DNA of 64,000 nucleotides from an uncultured Bacteroidales bacterium (GTDB lineage Bacteria; Bacteroidota; Bacteroidia; Bacteroidales; Paludibacteraceae): the NCBI GenBank assembly GCA_946186915.1, contig CAMHOY010000001.1, positions 1-64,000 on the forward strand, in the 5' to 3' direction. The position numbers and the translations under genes were made by a program. A model generated the notes under the pieces. That model was not told where the DNA came from and did not search any database. It worked only from the letters and a program-made list of their open reading frames with translations. Each line of letters begins with the position of its first letter. Position 1 is the first letter of the stretch. Shown piece by piece: positions 9,550-16,455 of this stretch.

Positions 9550-10764
9550 ATGGTGAAAATGGTGAAAGCTGAAAGAAACATATTAGGAAGAGTGTTAGGA
9601 CTGGTGGTCCTGATGGTTTTCTTTATGCAGTTCTCGGTTTATGCGGCTGACAGTGTGAAGGATCTGCAGAAGAAACAGAAGAAACTGCAACAAGAGATTG
9701 AGCAGACGAACAAGATGCTCAAACAAACGAAGAAAGACGAGACGGCGACCCTGAACAAGTTGCAGCTCACCCAGCAGAATATCAAGAACCAAAAGAAGCT
9801 CATCCGTACGCTGAACAACGAGATCACTGCCCTTGACCGCGAGATGAAGACATTGGGTAACACCCGCGATTCGCTACAACGCGTATTGGAAAGATACAAA
9901 AAAGATTATGCGCAGATGGTTCGGCAGACTCATTACGCACGTCTTCAACAATCCCCTCTGCTCTTTCTCATGAGCAGTGACAGTTTTCAGCAGTTAGCCC
10001 GCCGCGCACGATACTTGCAGGAGTTTGCGCATTACCGTCAAGAACAAGTGGCGCGTATCGAATACACGCAGGCGGAGATTGACGTACAGAATGATCTGTT
10101 GCAAGCCAATAGGGATGACAAACAGAATGCCCTCTCCTCTCGCAAGCGCGAACAGGAAAACCTCAAACGCGATGAACGCAAACAGCAGACGATGCTTAAT
10201 CAGTTGAAGTCCAAAGAGAAAGATCTGACCAAGCAGTTGAAACAGAAACAGAAGAAAGTGGCGGAACTGAACAAGAAGATTGACGACATGATCCGCAAGC
10301 AGACGGAGAAAGCGTCGAAGACTTCACTGACCAAAGAGCAGAAACTGATAGCGGGTGGCTTTGAGGCCAACAAAGGACGACTCCCATGGCCCGTGGAGCG
10401 AGGCATGATCAGCGGTCATTACGGCAAACAGCAACACCCTGTCTATTCGCAGGTAACAATGGACAACAAAGGTATCTACATCCAGACGACTGCCGGTATG
10501 AAAGCCCGCGCAGTATATAAAGGCGAAGTGACGAGTTGTTTCATGGTAGGCGGCACCTACGCCGTCATCGTACAGCACGGTAACTACCGTACTGTCTATT
10601 CAAATCTCAGCAAGCTGAATGTCAGACAAGGGGACAAGCTGGAAACCAAGCAAGTTATCGGTACGATCTTCACGGACCCGGAACAAGACCAGAAGACAGA
10701 ACTCTATTTCCAGATATACAAAGACAGAAACATTTTAAATCCCGAATTATGGATCGCAAAATAA
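9550..10764 (+). CDS. EnvC-like murein hydrolase activator (M23 fold)
   Basis: A 404-residue secreted protein: signal or anchor at about 15-35, a long coiled coil (about 36-260, rich in K, Q and E) and a C-terminal LytM/M23 domain from about 290. The LytM domain has the fold landmarks GHYGKQQHPVYSQVT, AVYKGEVTSCFMVGGTYAVIVQHGNYRTVYSNL. The segment where active LytM enzymes have a zinc His (HxGIDI) reads NKGIYI, so the metal site is degenerate. As in E. coli EnvC this argues for an amidase activator, not a peptidase. ATG at 9550 and 9559 are both possible. The gene end overlaps the FKBP lipoprotein by 16 bases. Confidence 0.88.
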   Translation: MVKMVKAERNILGRVLGLVVLMVFFMQFSVYAADSVKDLQKKQKKLQQEIEQTNKMLKQTKKDETATLNKLQLTQQNIKNQKKLIRTLNNEITALDREMKTLGNTRDSLQRVLERYKKDYAQMVRQTHYARLQQSPLLFLMSSDSFQQLARRARYLQEFAHYRQEQVARIEYTQAEIDVQNDLLQANRDDKQNALSSRKREQENLKRDERKQQTMLNQLKSKEKDLTKQLKQKQKKVAELNKKIDDMIRKQTEKASKTSLTKEQKLIAGGFEANKGRLPWPVERGMISGHYGKQQHPVYSQVTMDNKGIYIQTTAGMKARAVYKGEVTSCFMVGGTYAVIVQHGNYRTVYSNLSKLNVRQGDKLETKQVIGTIFTDPEQDQKTELYFQIYKDRNILNPELWIAK

Positions 10765-11279
10765 GTCGAGCGGCTCGACACCCGTTTATTTTCCTCGTCA
10801 TAATCCTCTTCTCCCTCGCAGGTTGTAAACAACACAACTGGATGGATTGGAAGACGCAGAACGAGTTATGGTTACAAGCCAACAAGTCCCAACCCGGAGT
10901 GAGAACTACGGAGAGTGGTTTGCAGTACAAGGTGATTGAAGATCCGACTCCCCAGGACGCGCGCCCGAACAGCACCAGCACCGTAGTATGCGATTATACC
11001 TTAAAGCTCATCAACGGTTGCGTGATAGAGACGGCTAATCAGGCTAAGCTGTACCTGCCGCAGATGATACCCGGTTTTGTCGAGGGCTGCCGGCAGATTC
11101 ATAACAACGGCGACATCGAACTCTATATCCCGGCTTACCTGGGCTACGACTCCGAGAAATACAAATCCGGCTCCTATGGCGATGCCGAAGGCAATGGTAC
11201 CGAAGGCGGAACGCTCTTCATTCCCCCCTACTCTACACTCATTTTCGAGTTGCATCTATGCGGCGTCTCGGGCAATTAA
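10749..11279 (+). CDS. FKBP-like peptidyl-prolyl isomerase lipoprotein
   Basis: A 176-residue lipoprotein (lipobox LFSLAGC after a basic N-terminus) with a divergent FKBP domain from about residue 55: ESGLQYKVIEDPTPQD, VVCDYTLKLINGCVIET, IPGFVEGCRQI, and the end GTLFIPPYSTLIFELHL. The canonical active-site aromatics are only partly kept: the usual FDSS is replaced, so activity may be low and the domain may be a chaperone. It resembles the Bacteroidota DUF4827 group. It overlaps EnvC by 16 bases and the next gene by 22 bases. Confidence 0.8.
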   Translation: MDRKISRAARHPFIFLVIILFSLAGCKQHNWMDWKTQNELWLQANKSQPGVRTTESGLQYKVIEDPTPQDARPNSTSTVVCDYTLKLINGCVIETANQAKLYLPQMIPGFVEGCRQIHNNGDIELYIPAYLGYDSEKYKSGSYGDAEGNGTEGGTLFIPPYSTLIFELHLCGVSGN

Positions 11280-11767
11280 ACAGGTTTATAGTGTATGGTG
11301 TGGGGTGTATGATCGCCCTACTGCTCTGCGGTTGTGATGGTCCCACCAATAGCAGCGTACCTGTGTACCCGGTACGTTTTGAGGTGAACACCAAGACTGT
11401 GTTCATCGACTTCACGCCGCAAAACGTCAATGCATATATCACCCTGAACCGTGACGGCTACAAAGAGAACGGCGTATGGAAACTGCCTGCGACGGCCATG
11501 GATGCATGGGGGTACGGTGGTGTTGTGCTCTATGTCAGTATGGTGGGATATGTTGCCTTCGATTTGGCATGCCCGCTATGCGCTGCGAAAGGCAGTAAGA
11601 GTCCCTGCGAGATGGACGGAATATACGCTGTCTGCCCGAATTGCGGCGAAGAATATGAGGTAGCATCCGGCTACGGTTTTCCGCGCAAAGGTATCAGTAA
11701 AGAAGCCATGCGTCGGCTGAACACCTACGTTTCTCCAAATGGAGACATCATTCAAGTGCGCCAATGA
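11258..11767 (+). CDS. lipoprotein with Rieske-like or zinc-ribbon Cys4 site
   Basis: A 169-residue lipoprotein (lipobox LLLCGC). The middle resembles the Rieske-fold lipoproteins of gut Bacteroidales: AFDLACPLCAAK near residue 107 and AVCPNCGEEYEVASGYG near 129. True Rieske centres use CxH and CxxH pairs. Here both pairs are Cys (CPLC and CPNC), so a structural zinc or a rubredoxin-like iron site is more likely than a 2Fe-2S cluster. Role unknown. Start overlaps the FKBP gene by 22 bases; the next gene overlaps by 4. Confidence 0.65.
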   Translation: MRRLGQLNRFIVYGVGCMIALLLCGCDGPTNSSVPVYPVRFEVNTKTVFIDFTPQNVNAYITLNRDGYKENGVWKLPATAMDAWGYGGVVLYVSMVGYVAFDLACPLCAAKGSKSPCEMDGIYAVCPNCGEEYEVASGYGFPRKGISKEAMRRLNTYVSPNGDIIQVRQ

Positions 11768-12168
11768 TTACAGAAAAAGATCTTCTCTCTATCGGTCTTA
11801 TCCGCCGTGCGCGGTACAAAGACTTACCGCCTTTCGTGTTCGTCAAACGCGACGGACTCTTTGTACCCTTCCGCGCAGAACAGATCACCGAACTGGTGGG
11901 TGAAGAAGGATTCGTATTACGGAGTGACGTGCAAGACGAAGGTGACGGAACGCTGACCTGGCAGGACCTCGTGGGTTATACCATTATGGATGAAGGAGCG
12001 AATGGCGAGACAAAGGAAGTGGGTAAGATCGCCCAAGTTGATGAGTCCACCATCAATACGCTGGCTATTCTGGAAGATGACCGAATGATTCCCTTGCACG
12101 AAGATTTTATTGTGGATATAGACGAAGACGCACATGTCCTTCGCGTACAACTGCCTTTTGCTTTATGA
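11764..12168 (+). CDS. rimM: shortened RimM-like ribosome maturation factor
   Basis: A 134-residue protein that aligns by eye with both ends of RimM but is about 40 residues short of the usual 170-180. Landmarks: SIGLIRRAR at the N-terminus, KRDGLFVPFRAE (about 27-38), TLTWQDLVGYTIMDE (about 59-73), the PRC-barrel signature STINTLAIL, and the end IPLHEDFIVDIDEDAHVLRV. The HGIxGEL motif that normally follows IGL is missing, as is part of the first barrel. RimM assists 30S head assembly and binds S19. It overlaps its neighbours by 4 bases on both sides, beside a TrmH methyltransferase, a fitting RNA-maturation context. A degenerate paralogue is the alternative. Confidence 0.6.
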   Translation: MITEKDLLSIGLIRRARYKDLPPFVFVKRDGLFVPFRAEQITELVGEEGFVLRSDVQDEGDGTLTWQDLVGYTIMDEGANGETKEVGKIAQVDESTINTLAILEDDRMIPLHEDFIVDIDEDAHVLRVQLPFAL

Positions 12169-12710
12169 GAAAACGTACGACACAAGAGATGGGGCGTCTG
12201 AGCGTAGCCGACTACCGCGCCGCCGACAAACTGCCGTTGGTGGTGGTGCTTGACAACGTGCGCAGCCAGCATAACGTAGGTGCTGTCTTTCGCACCGCCG
12301 ATGCCATGCGTATCGAGCGTGTCGATCTCTGCGGCATCTGTTGTTGCCCGCCGAACCAGGAGCTGCACAAGACAGCTCTCGGTGCAGAAGAGACAGTAGA
12401 ATGGCGTTATTACAAGGACACGCTGGAGGCAGTGCGCGCATTGCAGGCTGACGGATATACCGTCTATGCCGTTGAACAAGCCTATGACTCCAGCACGCTG
12501 GAAGAGGTAGCCGAACAAATCATCAATTGTCCCAAAATCGCTGTGATTTTGGGGCACGAGGTTTTCGGGGTTCAACAGGAAGTGATAGATATCTGTGACG
12601 GATGTATAGAAATTCCGCAATACGGGACCAAACACTCGATGAACGTGTCGGTGACGGCCGGCATTGTGATGTACAGGATTTCAGAGGCGCTGCGCGGCGT
12701 GAAAGAATGA
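12165..12710 (+). CDS. TrmH/SpoU-family RNA 2'-O-methyltransferase
   Basis: A 181-residue SPOUT methyltransferase. The three family motifs are present: LDNVRSQHNVGAVFRTADA (motif 1, about 30-48), IAVILGHEVFGVQQEVID (motif 2, about 124-141) and IEIPQYGTKHSMNVSVTAG (motif 3, about 148-166). They form the knotted SAM-binding site and supply the catalytic Arg in motif 1. It methylates a ribose 2'-OH in tRNA or rRNA; the substrate cannot be read from the sequence. The start overlaps rimM by 4 bases. Confidence 0.92.
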   Translation: MRKRTTQEMGRLSVADYRAADKLPLVVVLDNVRSQHNVGAVFRTADAMRIERVDLCGICCCPPNQELHKTALGAEETVEWRYYKDTLEAVRALQADGYTVYAVEQAYDSSTLEEVAEQIINCPKIAVILGHEVFGVQQEVIDICDGCIEIPQYGTKHSMNVSVTAGIVMYRISEALRGVKE

Positions 12711-12725
12711 AAAAGTGAAAGAGTT

Positions 12726-14273
12726 ATGCTTTCGTTATTAAGTCCTGCCAGAGATAAAAACGTTGCGTTCGCTGCCATCCAGGCGGGCGCGGACGCTATC
12801 TATATCGGTGCGCCCGCTTTCGGTGCACGCGAGAAAGCAGGAAACAGCATAGAGGACCTCGCGGAAGTAGTACGTTATGCCCACACCTACGGAGTACAAG
12901 TGCTCGTGACGGTGAACACTCTGCTGCACGAGGATGAATATCCGCAAGCTGTAAAGATGATTGGGGAACTGTACCGTATTGGAGTAGATGCACTCATCAT
13001 TCAGGACCTGCATCTGTTGGATTTCGACCTGCCACCTATCCGTCTTCACGCTTCCACCCAATGCGATAACCGCACTCCGGAACAAGTGGCCCGACTGCGG
13101 GACTTGGGTTTCAAACGGGTTGTCTTGGCGCGTGAACTGAGTATCGAAGAGATACGCGCCATTCATGCTGCCGTTCCGGATATCGAGTTGGAAGCTTTTG
13201 TGCATGGTGCGCTCTGCGTGAGTTACTCGGGACGTTGTTATATATCCGAAGTGCTGGCCGGCCGTTCTGCCAATAGAGGTGCATGTGCGCAGTTCTGCCG
13301 CATGGCGTACGACTTGCTCGATGCCGAAGGAAACGAAGTGCCGGACAACCAAGGCGAACCCATCCACCAGCGGCATTTGCTCTCCTTGCAGGACTTGGAC
13401 AGAAGTGCTTATTTGGCGGAACTGATAGATGCCGGCGTGACGACTTTTAAGATCGAAGGGCGACTGAAAGACGCGGACTATGTGACGAACGTGACGGCAT
13501 ACTATCGCGAGAAATTAGATAACCTCACCCCGACCCTCTCCACAAGGAGAGGGAGTTCCTCCCTTGAGCGGGTGAAGAGCTTTGCTCGATCGGATGTCCG
13601 GTGGACATCCGTAGAACACCAAGGGGGAGGGGTTTTCACCCGCTCTTTTACGCCTGACCCGTCCAAGACCTTCCATCGCGGCGCGACGGATTATTTTCTG
13701 CACGGCCGCACGCGTCCTATGGCCAATTGGGACACTCCCAAGTCCACGGGCGAGTATATCGGCGAAGTGCTTGAAGTGCGCGGCAACACGCTGCGTGTAC
13801 GCCTGGAACCGGGCATTGCTCTTCATAACGGCGACGGATTGACAATAGGCAGCGAAGGATGCAATGTGAACGGCGTGGACGGGAGTTTGGTAAAAGTGAA
13901 TAAGGCGCTCTCGGGATCCCGATATACCGAGATACCGATATACCGAAATCTCGATACGGAGTTTATCAAATCCCTGCATTGCGAGCGGAAGATTCCGGTG
14001 AATATCGTTTTAAAAGAAACTAGCGACGGCTTTGAACTGAGTTATACACCTATAGACGGCAGGCTCACTCCCCTCACGGGGATAGTTGGGAAAGGACTAT
14101 CTTTCGAGCCCGCCCGCGATACGGAAAAGGCACTCGCTACTATTCGCACGCAGTTGGCCAAATTAGGCGACACACCTTATATAGCGCGCGACATGCGCGT
14201 GGAGAGCAAATCATGGTTTATACCTATCAGCGTTTTGAACGAATGGAGGCGACAAGTGGTACATGGTAAATGA
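12726..14273 (+). CDS. U32 family peptidase / tRNA or rRNA hydroxylation protein, with inserted repeat
   Basis: A 515-residue U32 protein. It begins LLSPARDKNVAFAAIQAGAD and carries the family signature near 155-200 (EAFVHGALCVSYSGRCYIS ... GACAQFCRM), with clustered Cys likely binding Fe-S, and the LSLQDL and TTFKIEGRLKDADYV segments. Relatives (RlhA, TrhP) act in RNA hydroxylation rather than proteolysis. Residues about 265-305 are encoded by an in-frame long hairpin repeat, and residues near 398-412 by an 8-bp simple repeat. The C-terminal Cys domain normally part of this subfamily is on the next, overlapping ORF in the +1 frame. A connecting segment of the family also seems absent. Confidence 0.85.
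   Translation: MLSLLSPARDKNVAFAAIQAGADAIYIGAPAFGAREKAGNSIEDLAEVVRYAHTYGVQVLVTVNTLLHEDEYPQAVKMIGELYRIGVDALIIQDLHLLDFDLPPIRLHASTQCDNRTPEQVARLRDLGFKRVVLARELSIEEIRAIHAAVPDIELEAFVHGALCVSYSGRCYISEVLAGRSANRGACAQFCRMAYDLLDAEGNEVPDNQGEPIHQRHLLSLQDLDRSAYLAELIDAGVTTFKIEGRLKDADYVTNVTAYYREKLDNLTPTLSTRRGSSSLERVKSFARSDVRWTSVEHQGGGVFTRSFTPDPSKTFHRGATDYFLHGRTRPMANWDTPKSTGEYIGEVLEVRGNTLRVRLEPGIALHNGDGLTIGSEGCNVNGVDGSLVKVNKALSGSRYTEIPIYRNLDTEFIKSLHCERKIPVNIVLKETSDGFELSYTPIDGRLTPLTGIVGKGLSFEPARDTEKALATIRTQLAKLGDTPYIARDMRVESKSWFIPISVLNEWRRQVVHGK
13522..13640 (+). repeat. long hairpin repeat element, copy B (in frame inside the U32 gene)
   Basis: Outer arms read ACCTCACCCCGACCC on the left and GGGGGAGGGGTT on the right. 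A left hairpin CCCTCTCC/GGAGAGGG is followed by the core at 13570-13618, which matches copy A. Within the core CGGATGTCC and GGACATCCG pair perfectly around GGT. In copy A two of these nine pairs have changed on both sides (T-A to C-G, T-A to G-C), so pairing is kept. The insert translates to an open, polar stretch of about 40 residues. Confidence 0.85.
13924..13955. repeat. 8-bp simple repeat inside the U32 gene
   Basis: Four units of about 8 bp around CGATATAC or CGAGATAC follow each other and remain in frame, giving the peptide YTEIPIYRN. It is a second, independent insertion into the U32 gene. Confidence 0.55.
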
Positions 14274-14454
14274 CCCAATGGCAAATAGTTTGATGACTTG
14301 CAAATACTGCCTGTTGTTTGAACTCGGGCACTGCCGCAAGACCAATCCTTATCCGAAAGACAAGGAACCTCGCTATTTGCGTCTTCGTAATGGTCAGAAA
14401 CTGGCATTGCGTTTTGACTGTAAACGATGCGAGATGCTGGTAGATAAAGTGTGA
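14263..14454 (+). CDS. detached C-terminal Cys domain of the U32 protein
   Basis: A 63-residue ORF that overlaps the U32 stop by 11 bases in the +1 frame. It reads LMTCKYCLLFELGHC and ends FDCKRCEMLVDKV; the Cys pairs and the intervening EPRYLRLRNGQKL match the C-terminal tail of U32 proteins in related Bacteroidales (pattern CKxCLRxxLGxC ... FDCKxCQM). It may be a real separate subunit supplying the last Cys ligands, or debris of a frameshift with a small deletion. Coding potential looks intact, and the ATG at 14263 is well placed for coupled translation. Confidence 0.6.
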   Translation: MVNDPMANSLMTCKYCLLFELGHCRKTNPYPKDKEPRYLRLRNGQKLALRFDCKRCEMLVDKV

Positions 14455-14468
14455 CATAGCGTCAAGTC

Positions 14469-14492
14469 CATGTGGAAAAATTGACGGAAATG
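14469..14492 (+). repeat. 24-bp direct repeat, left copy
   Basis: The 24-mer starting CATGTGGAAAAATTGACG recurs exactly at 16350-16373. In both places GTCAA lies just before it, so a small GTCAA/TTGAC hairpin can form, and both copies are followed within 65 bases by a near-identical promoter. The pair brackets the WG-repeat gene. Confidence 0.85.
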
Positions 14493-14532
14493 AAGAAAAA
14501 GGAGTATAAAAGCGCTCCTTTTTACATATATG

Positions 14533-14564
14533 CTTGCGTATGTCATTTTTTTTGTGTAATTTTG
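14533..14564 (+). promoter_or_regulatory. promoter upstream of the WG-repeat gene
   Basis: CTTGCGTATGTC, a 20-base gap from CTTG, then TAATTTTG followed by C. It closely matches the dapB promoter at 16403-16434 (same CTTGC-TATGTCATTT start). The predicted transcript begins near 14570, giving an unusually long leader of about 245 bases before the WG gene. Confidence 0.8.
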
Positions 14565-14565
14565 C

Positions 14566-14815
14566 AGCGCAAAATCAAACCGCTGGCCTTGACAGCGTAA
14601 AAAAAGCAAGGACAAGCGCAGGTGTGCGCTATATATCGGAAATAATAACAAGACCAATTCGACTGTGCAAATCTGGTAAATTTCAAAAGTCATGGAATTG
14701 GCAATTGCAAGTGCATTCGTGTGCTACTATTGCTATCTATGACAAGGCTTACCAGAGCCCGCACAGTCAATAACAATAGTAGTGCATTTTGTTTAACCAT
14801 TTAATTACATAAACA
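14566..14815 (+). ncRNA. structured leader or small RNA candidate
   Basis: The 250 bases between promoter and ATG contain several hairpins: CGCTG/CAGCG (14581-85, 14593-97), the alternative CCTTG/CAAGG (14587-91, 14607-11), GCGCA/TGCGC with a 4-base loop (14616-14629), and a 9-bp stem CTACTATTG/CAATAGTAG (14724-32, 14774-82) enclosing GGCT/AGCC. The last stem is followed by TGCATTTTGTTT, a weak terminator-like end. It could be a regulatory leader or a free small RNA. I recognise no known family. Confidence 0.35.
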
Positions 14816-16090
14816 ATGAAGAAATTTTTTCTTTTGTTCACGTTGGCACTTGCCTTTATCGCCTGTGAAAATCAGTTGGGTCAAACACCCGAAACCGATA
14901 TGATTCACCTTTGGCCAGCCTCGGATAGCACAGGTTTGTATGGTTATATCAACGAAAAAGGCAAAATGGTCATCCCGGCACAATTCGACTATGCATATGG
15001 GTTTTCGTGCGGAAAGGCTAAAGTTCGGTTTGATAATTTCCGGTATGCCTTTATTGACCAGCAGGGAAATATACTTCATACTTTTTCTGAGGGGGAAGAA
15101 TGTGACAGTTATTTCTACTATGGATGTTGCCGGTTGTACAAATTTATGCTGACAGCTCATGGTTTTGATACTGCTCCGGTTGCTATGATTGATGATAATT
15201 TTAACATCCTTTTTCAGGCCGATTCTTCCTCCAGATACTACACTAAATTGAACCCGATGACGAAAGACGGATTGGCCTTATCGAACTACGGATACTATAA
15301 TAAAAAAGGGGAAATTATTTTTCCCCATAAAAATGATAGTAACCGTTATTATAACTGTGCTGATTTCTGTGATGGTATTGCAGTGTATTCCACATGGTGG
15401 AAGGATGCTACTATACATAGAAATTACGGAGCATTTAACACAAAAGGTGAATTCGTAATAGATACCCTTTATAGTTTCCTGCAATCAGTTGGTTGTAACA
15501 GACTGGTCTATCGACTGGAGACAGAAGGTATAGATCCTCTCTATGGACTAATGGATACGGAAGGAAATATTATTACTGAACCTTTTATTGCGCAATATTA
15601 TAATGTTTTCTATGGAGACGGAGGTCTTCTGCCGGTAAAAGCAGATCTTGGTGGTAAATCTGGTTACATAGATAAAAACGGAACATGGATAATTCCGGCT
15701 CAATATGATTTTGCTTATCCGTTTTATGAAGGAGTAGCTTGGGTGACCAACGTAAATGAGAGTTGGAGATTGATTGACTTGAAAGGTAATGTAGTTTTGG
15801 CTTTGGATGATGTAGCAAAACAGCCTAATGAGATGTTTCATAACGGCCTATGTTTGATTAATGATTATACGAACAATCAAAACATGTACATCAACAAGCA
15901 AGGCGAAGTAATCTATAGTTGGTCAAAGAAATCATCCAACAAACAAACTAATGCACCCGAAAAATCAGACCCAAGTTCTTTTGACTACGATGAGATGATG
16001 CTTCGTCTTTTTGAAGGCACCGAGTATTATCCATTAGCCGAACAATGTGCACGCAACCGCCAAAAATTATCGGAAAGCGATGCGGAATGA
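14816..16090 (+). CDS. WG-repeat lipoprotein
   Basis: A 424-residue lipoprotein (lipobox LAFIAC) made of WG (KWG) beta repeats: YGYINEKGKMVIPAQFDYAY (about 41-60), FIDQQGNIL, YGLMDTEGNIITEPF (about 242), SGYIDKNGTWIIPAQYDFAY (about 281) and LIDLKGNVVL. The C-terminal 50 residues are polar and end in a small helical region. Such proteins are usually surface or periplasmic binding scaffolds of unknown ligand. It stands alone with its own promoter and long leader, has visibly lower G+C than its neighbours, and sits between two copies of a direct repeat, which suggests insertion or transfer. Confidence 0.88.
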   Translation: MKKFFLLFTLALAFIACENQLGQTPETDMIHLWPASDSTGLYGYINEKGKMVIPAQFDYAYGFSCGKAKVRFDNFRYAFIDQQGNILHTFSEGEECDSYFYYGCCRLYKFMLTAHGFDTAPVAMIDDNFNILFQADSSSRYYTKLNPMTKDGLALSNYGYYNKKGEIIFPHKNDSNRYYNCADFCDGIAVYSTWWKDATIHRNYGAFNTKGEFVIDTLYSFLQSVGCNRLVYRLETEGIDPLYGLMDTEGNIITEPFIAQYYNVFYGDGGLLPVKADLGGKSGYIDKNGTWIIPAQYDFAYPFYEGVAWVTNVNESWRLIDLKGNVVLALDDVAKQPNEMFHNGLCLINDYTNNQNMYINKQGEVIYSWSKKSSNKQTNAPEKSDPSSFDYDEMMLRLFEGTEYYPLAEQCARNRQKLSESDAE

Positions 16091-16349
16091 TTCGAACGGA
16101 AATAAAGCGCGGCGAGGAGATTAAGCCGTAAAGGGTATTGACCTTAGAGTGTGATTAGGGTGATCTTGGGCTAAGCAGCCTTTGATCACCCTTTCAGCAC
16201 CCATTGAGCACCCTTTGGAATAAGGTGGAAACCTGCTGGAAAGGAGACGGCTACCCCCTAACAGCCCAAACGGGAACAGCACCGCAGGTAAACAGCCTGC
16301 CACATCCGCATTGAGCCCGAAGCGGGCGGAGTCAGCCGAGTCAAAAAGA
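16091..16349. other. non-coding region downstream of the WG gene with strong hairpin
   Basis: No ORF here looks real. The clearest feature is a near-perfect hairpin at about 16156-16193: AGGGTGATC and GATCACCCT (9-10 bp) enclosing GGCT/AGCC. It is followed by TTCAGCACCC and a second AGCACCCTTT, a short imperfect repeat. The hairpin could end transcription of the WG gene though no long T-run follows. The stretch 16230-16340 is G+C-rich and unlike the WG gene; I cannot identify it. Confidence 0.4.
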
Positions 16350-16373
16350 CATGTGGAAAAATTGACGGAAATG
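16350..16373 (+). repeat. 24-bp direct repeat, right copy
   Basis: Exact second copy of the 24-mer at 14469-14492, again preceded by GTCAA and followed by a CTTGC-type promoter, here that of dapB. The distance between copies is 1881 bases. Confidence 0.85.
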
Positions 16374-16402
16374 GGTAATTTTATAGAAAAGAATGGCATA
16401 TG

Positions 16403-16434
16403 CTTGCATATGTCATTTATTTTTACTAATTTTG
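16403..16434 (+). promoter_or_regulatory. dapB promoter
   Basis: CTTGCATATGTC, a 20-base gap from CTTG, then TAATTTTG followed by C. Leader of about 15 bases before the ATG at 16456, which supports that start over an upstream in-frame ATG at 16393 lying before the promoter. Confidence 0.8.
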
Positions 16435-16455
16435 CGCCCGATTTTTTGCGATGTT

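Noticed and set aside
14574-14800. tmRNA, 6S RNA or tRNA in the WG leader
   Set aside because: None of the conserved sequences of these RNAs could be found by reading; only general hairpins are visible.
16121-16399. 92-residue minus-strand ORF in the WG-dapB spacer
   Set aside because: It crosses the direct repeat and hairpin, has no start context or family resemblance, and runs into the dapB promoter region.
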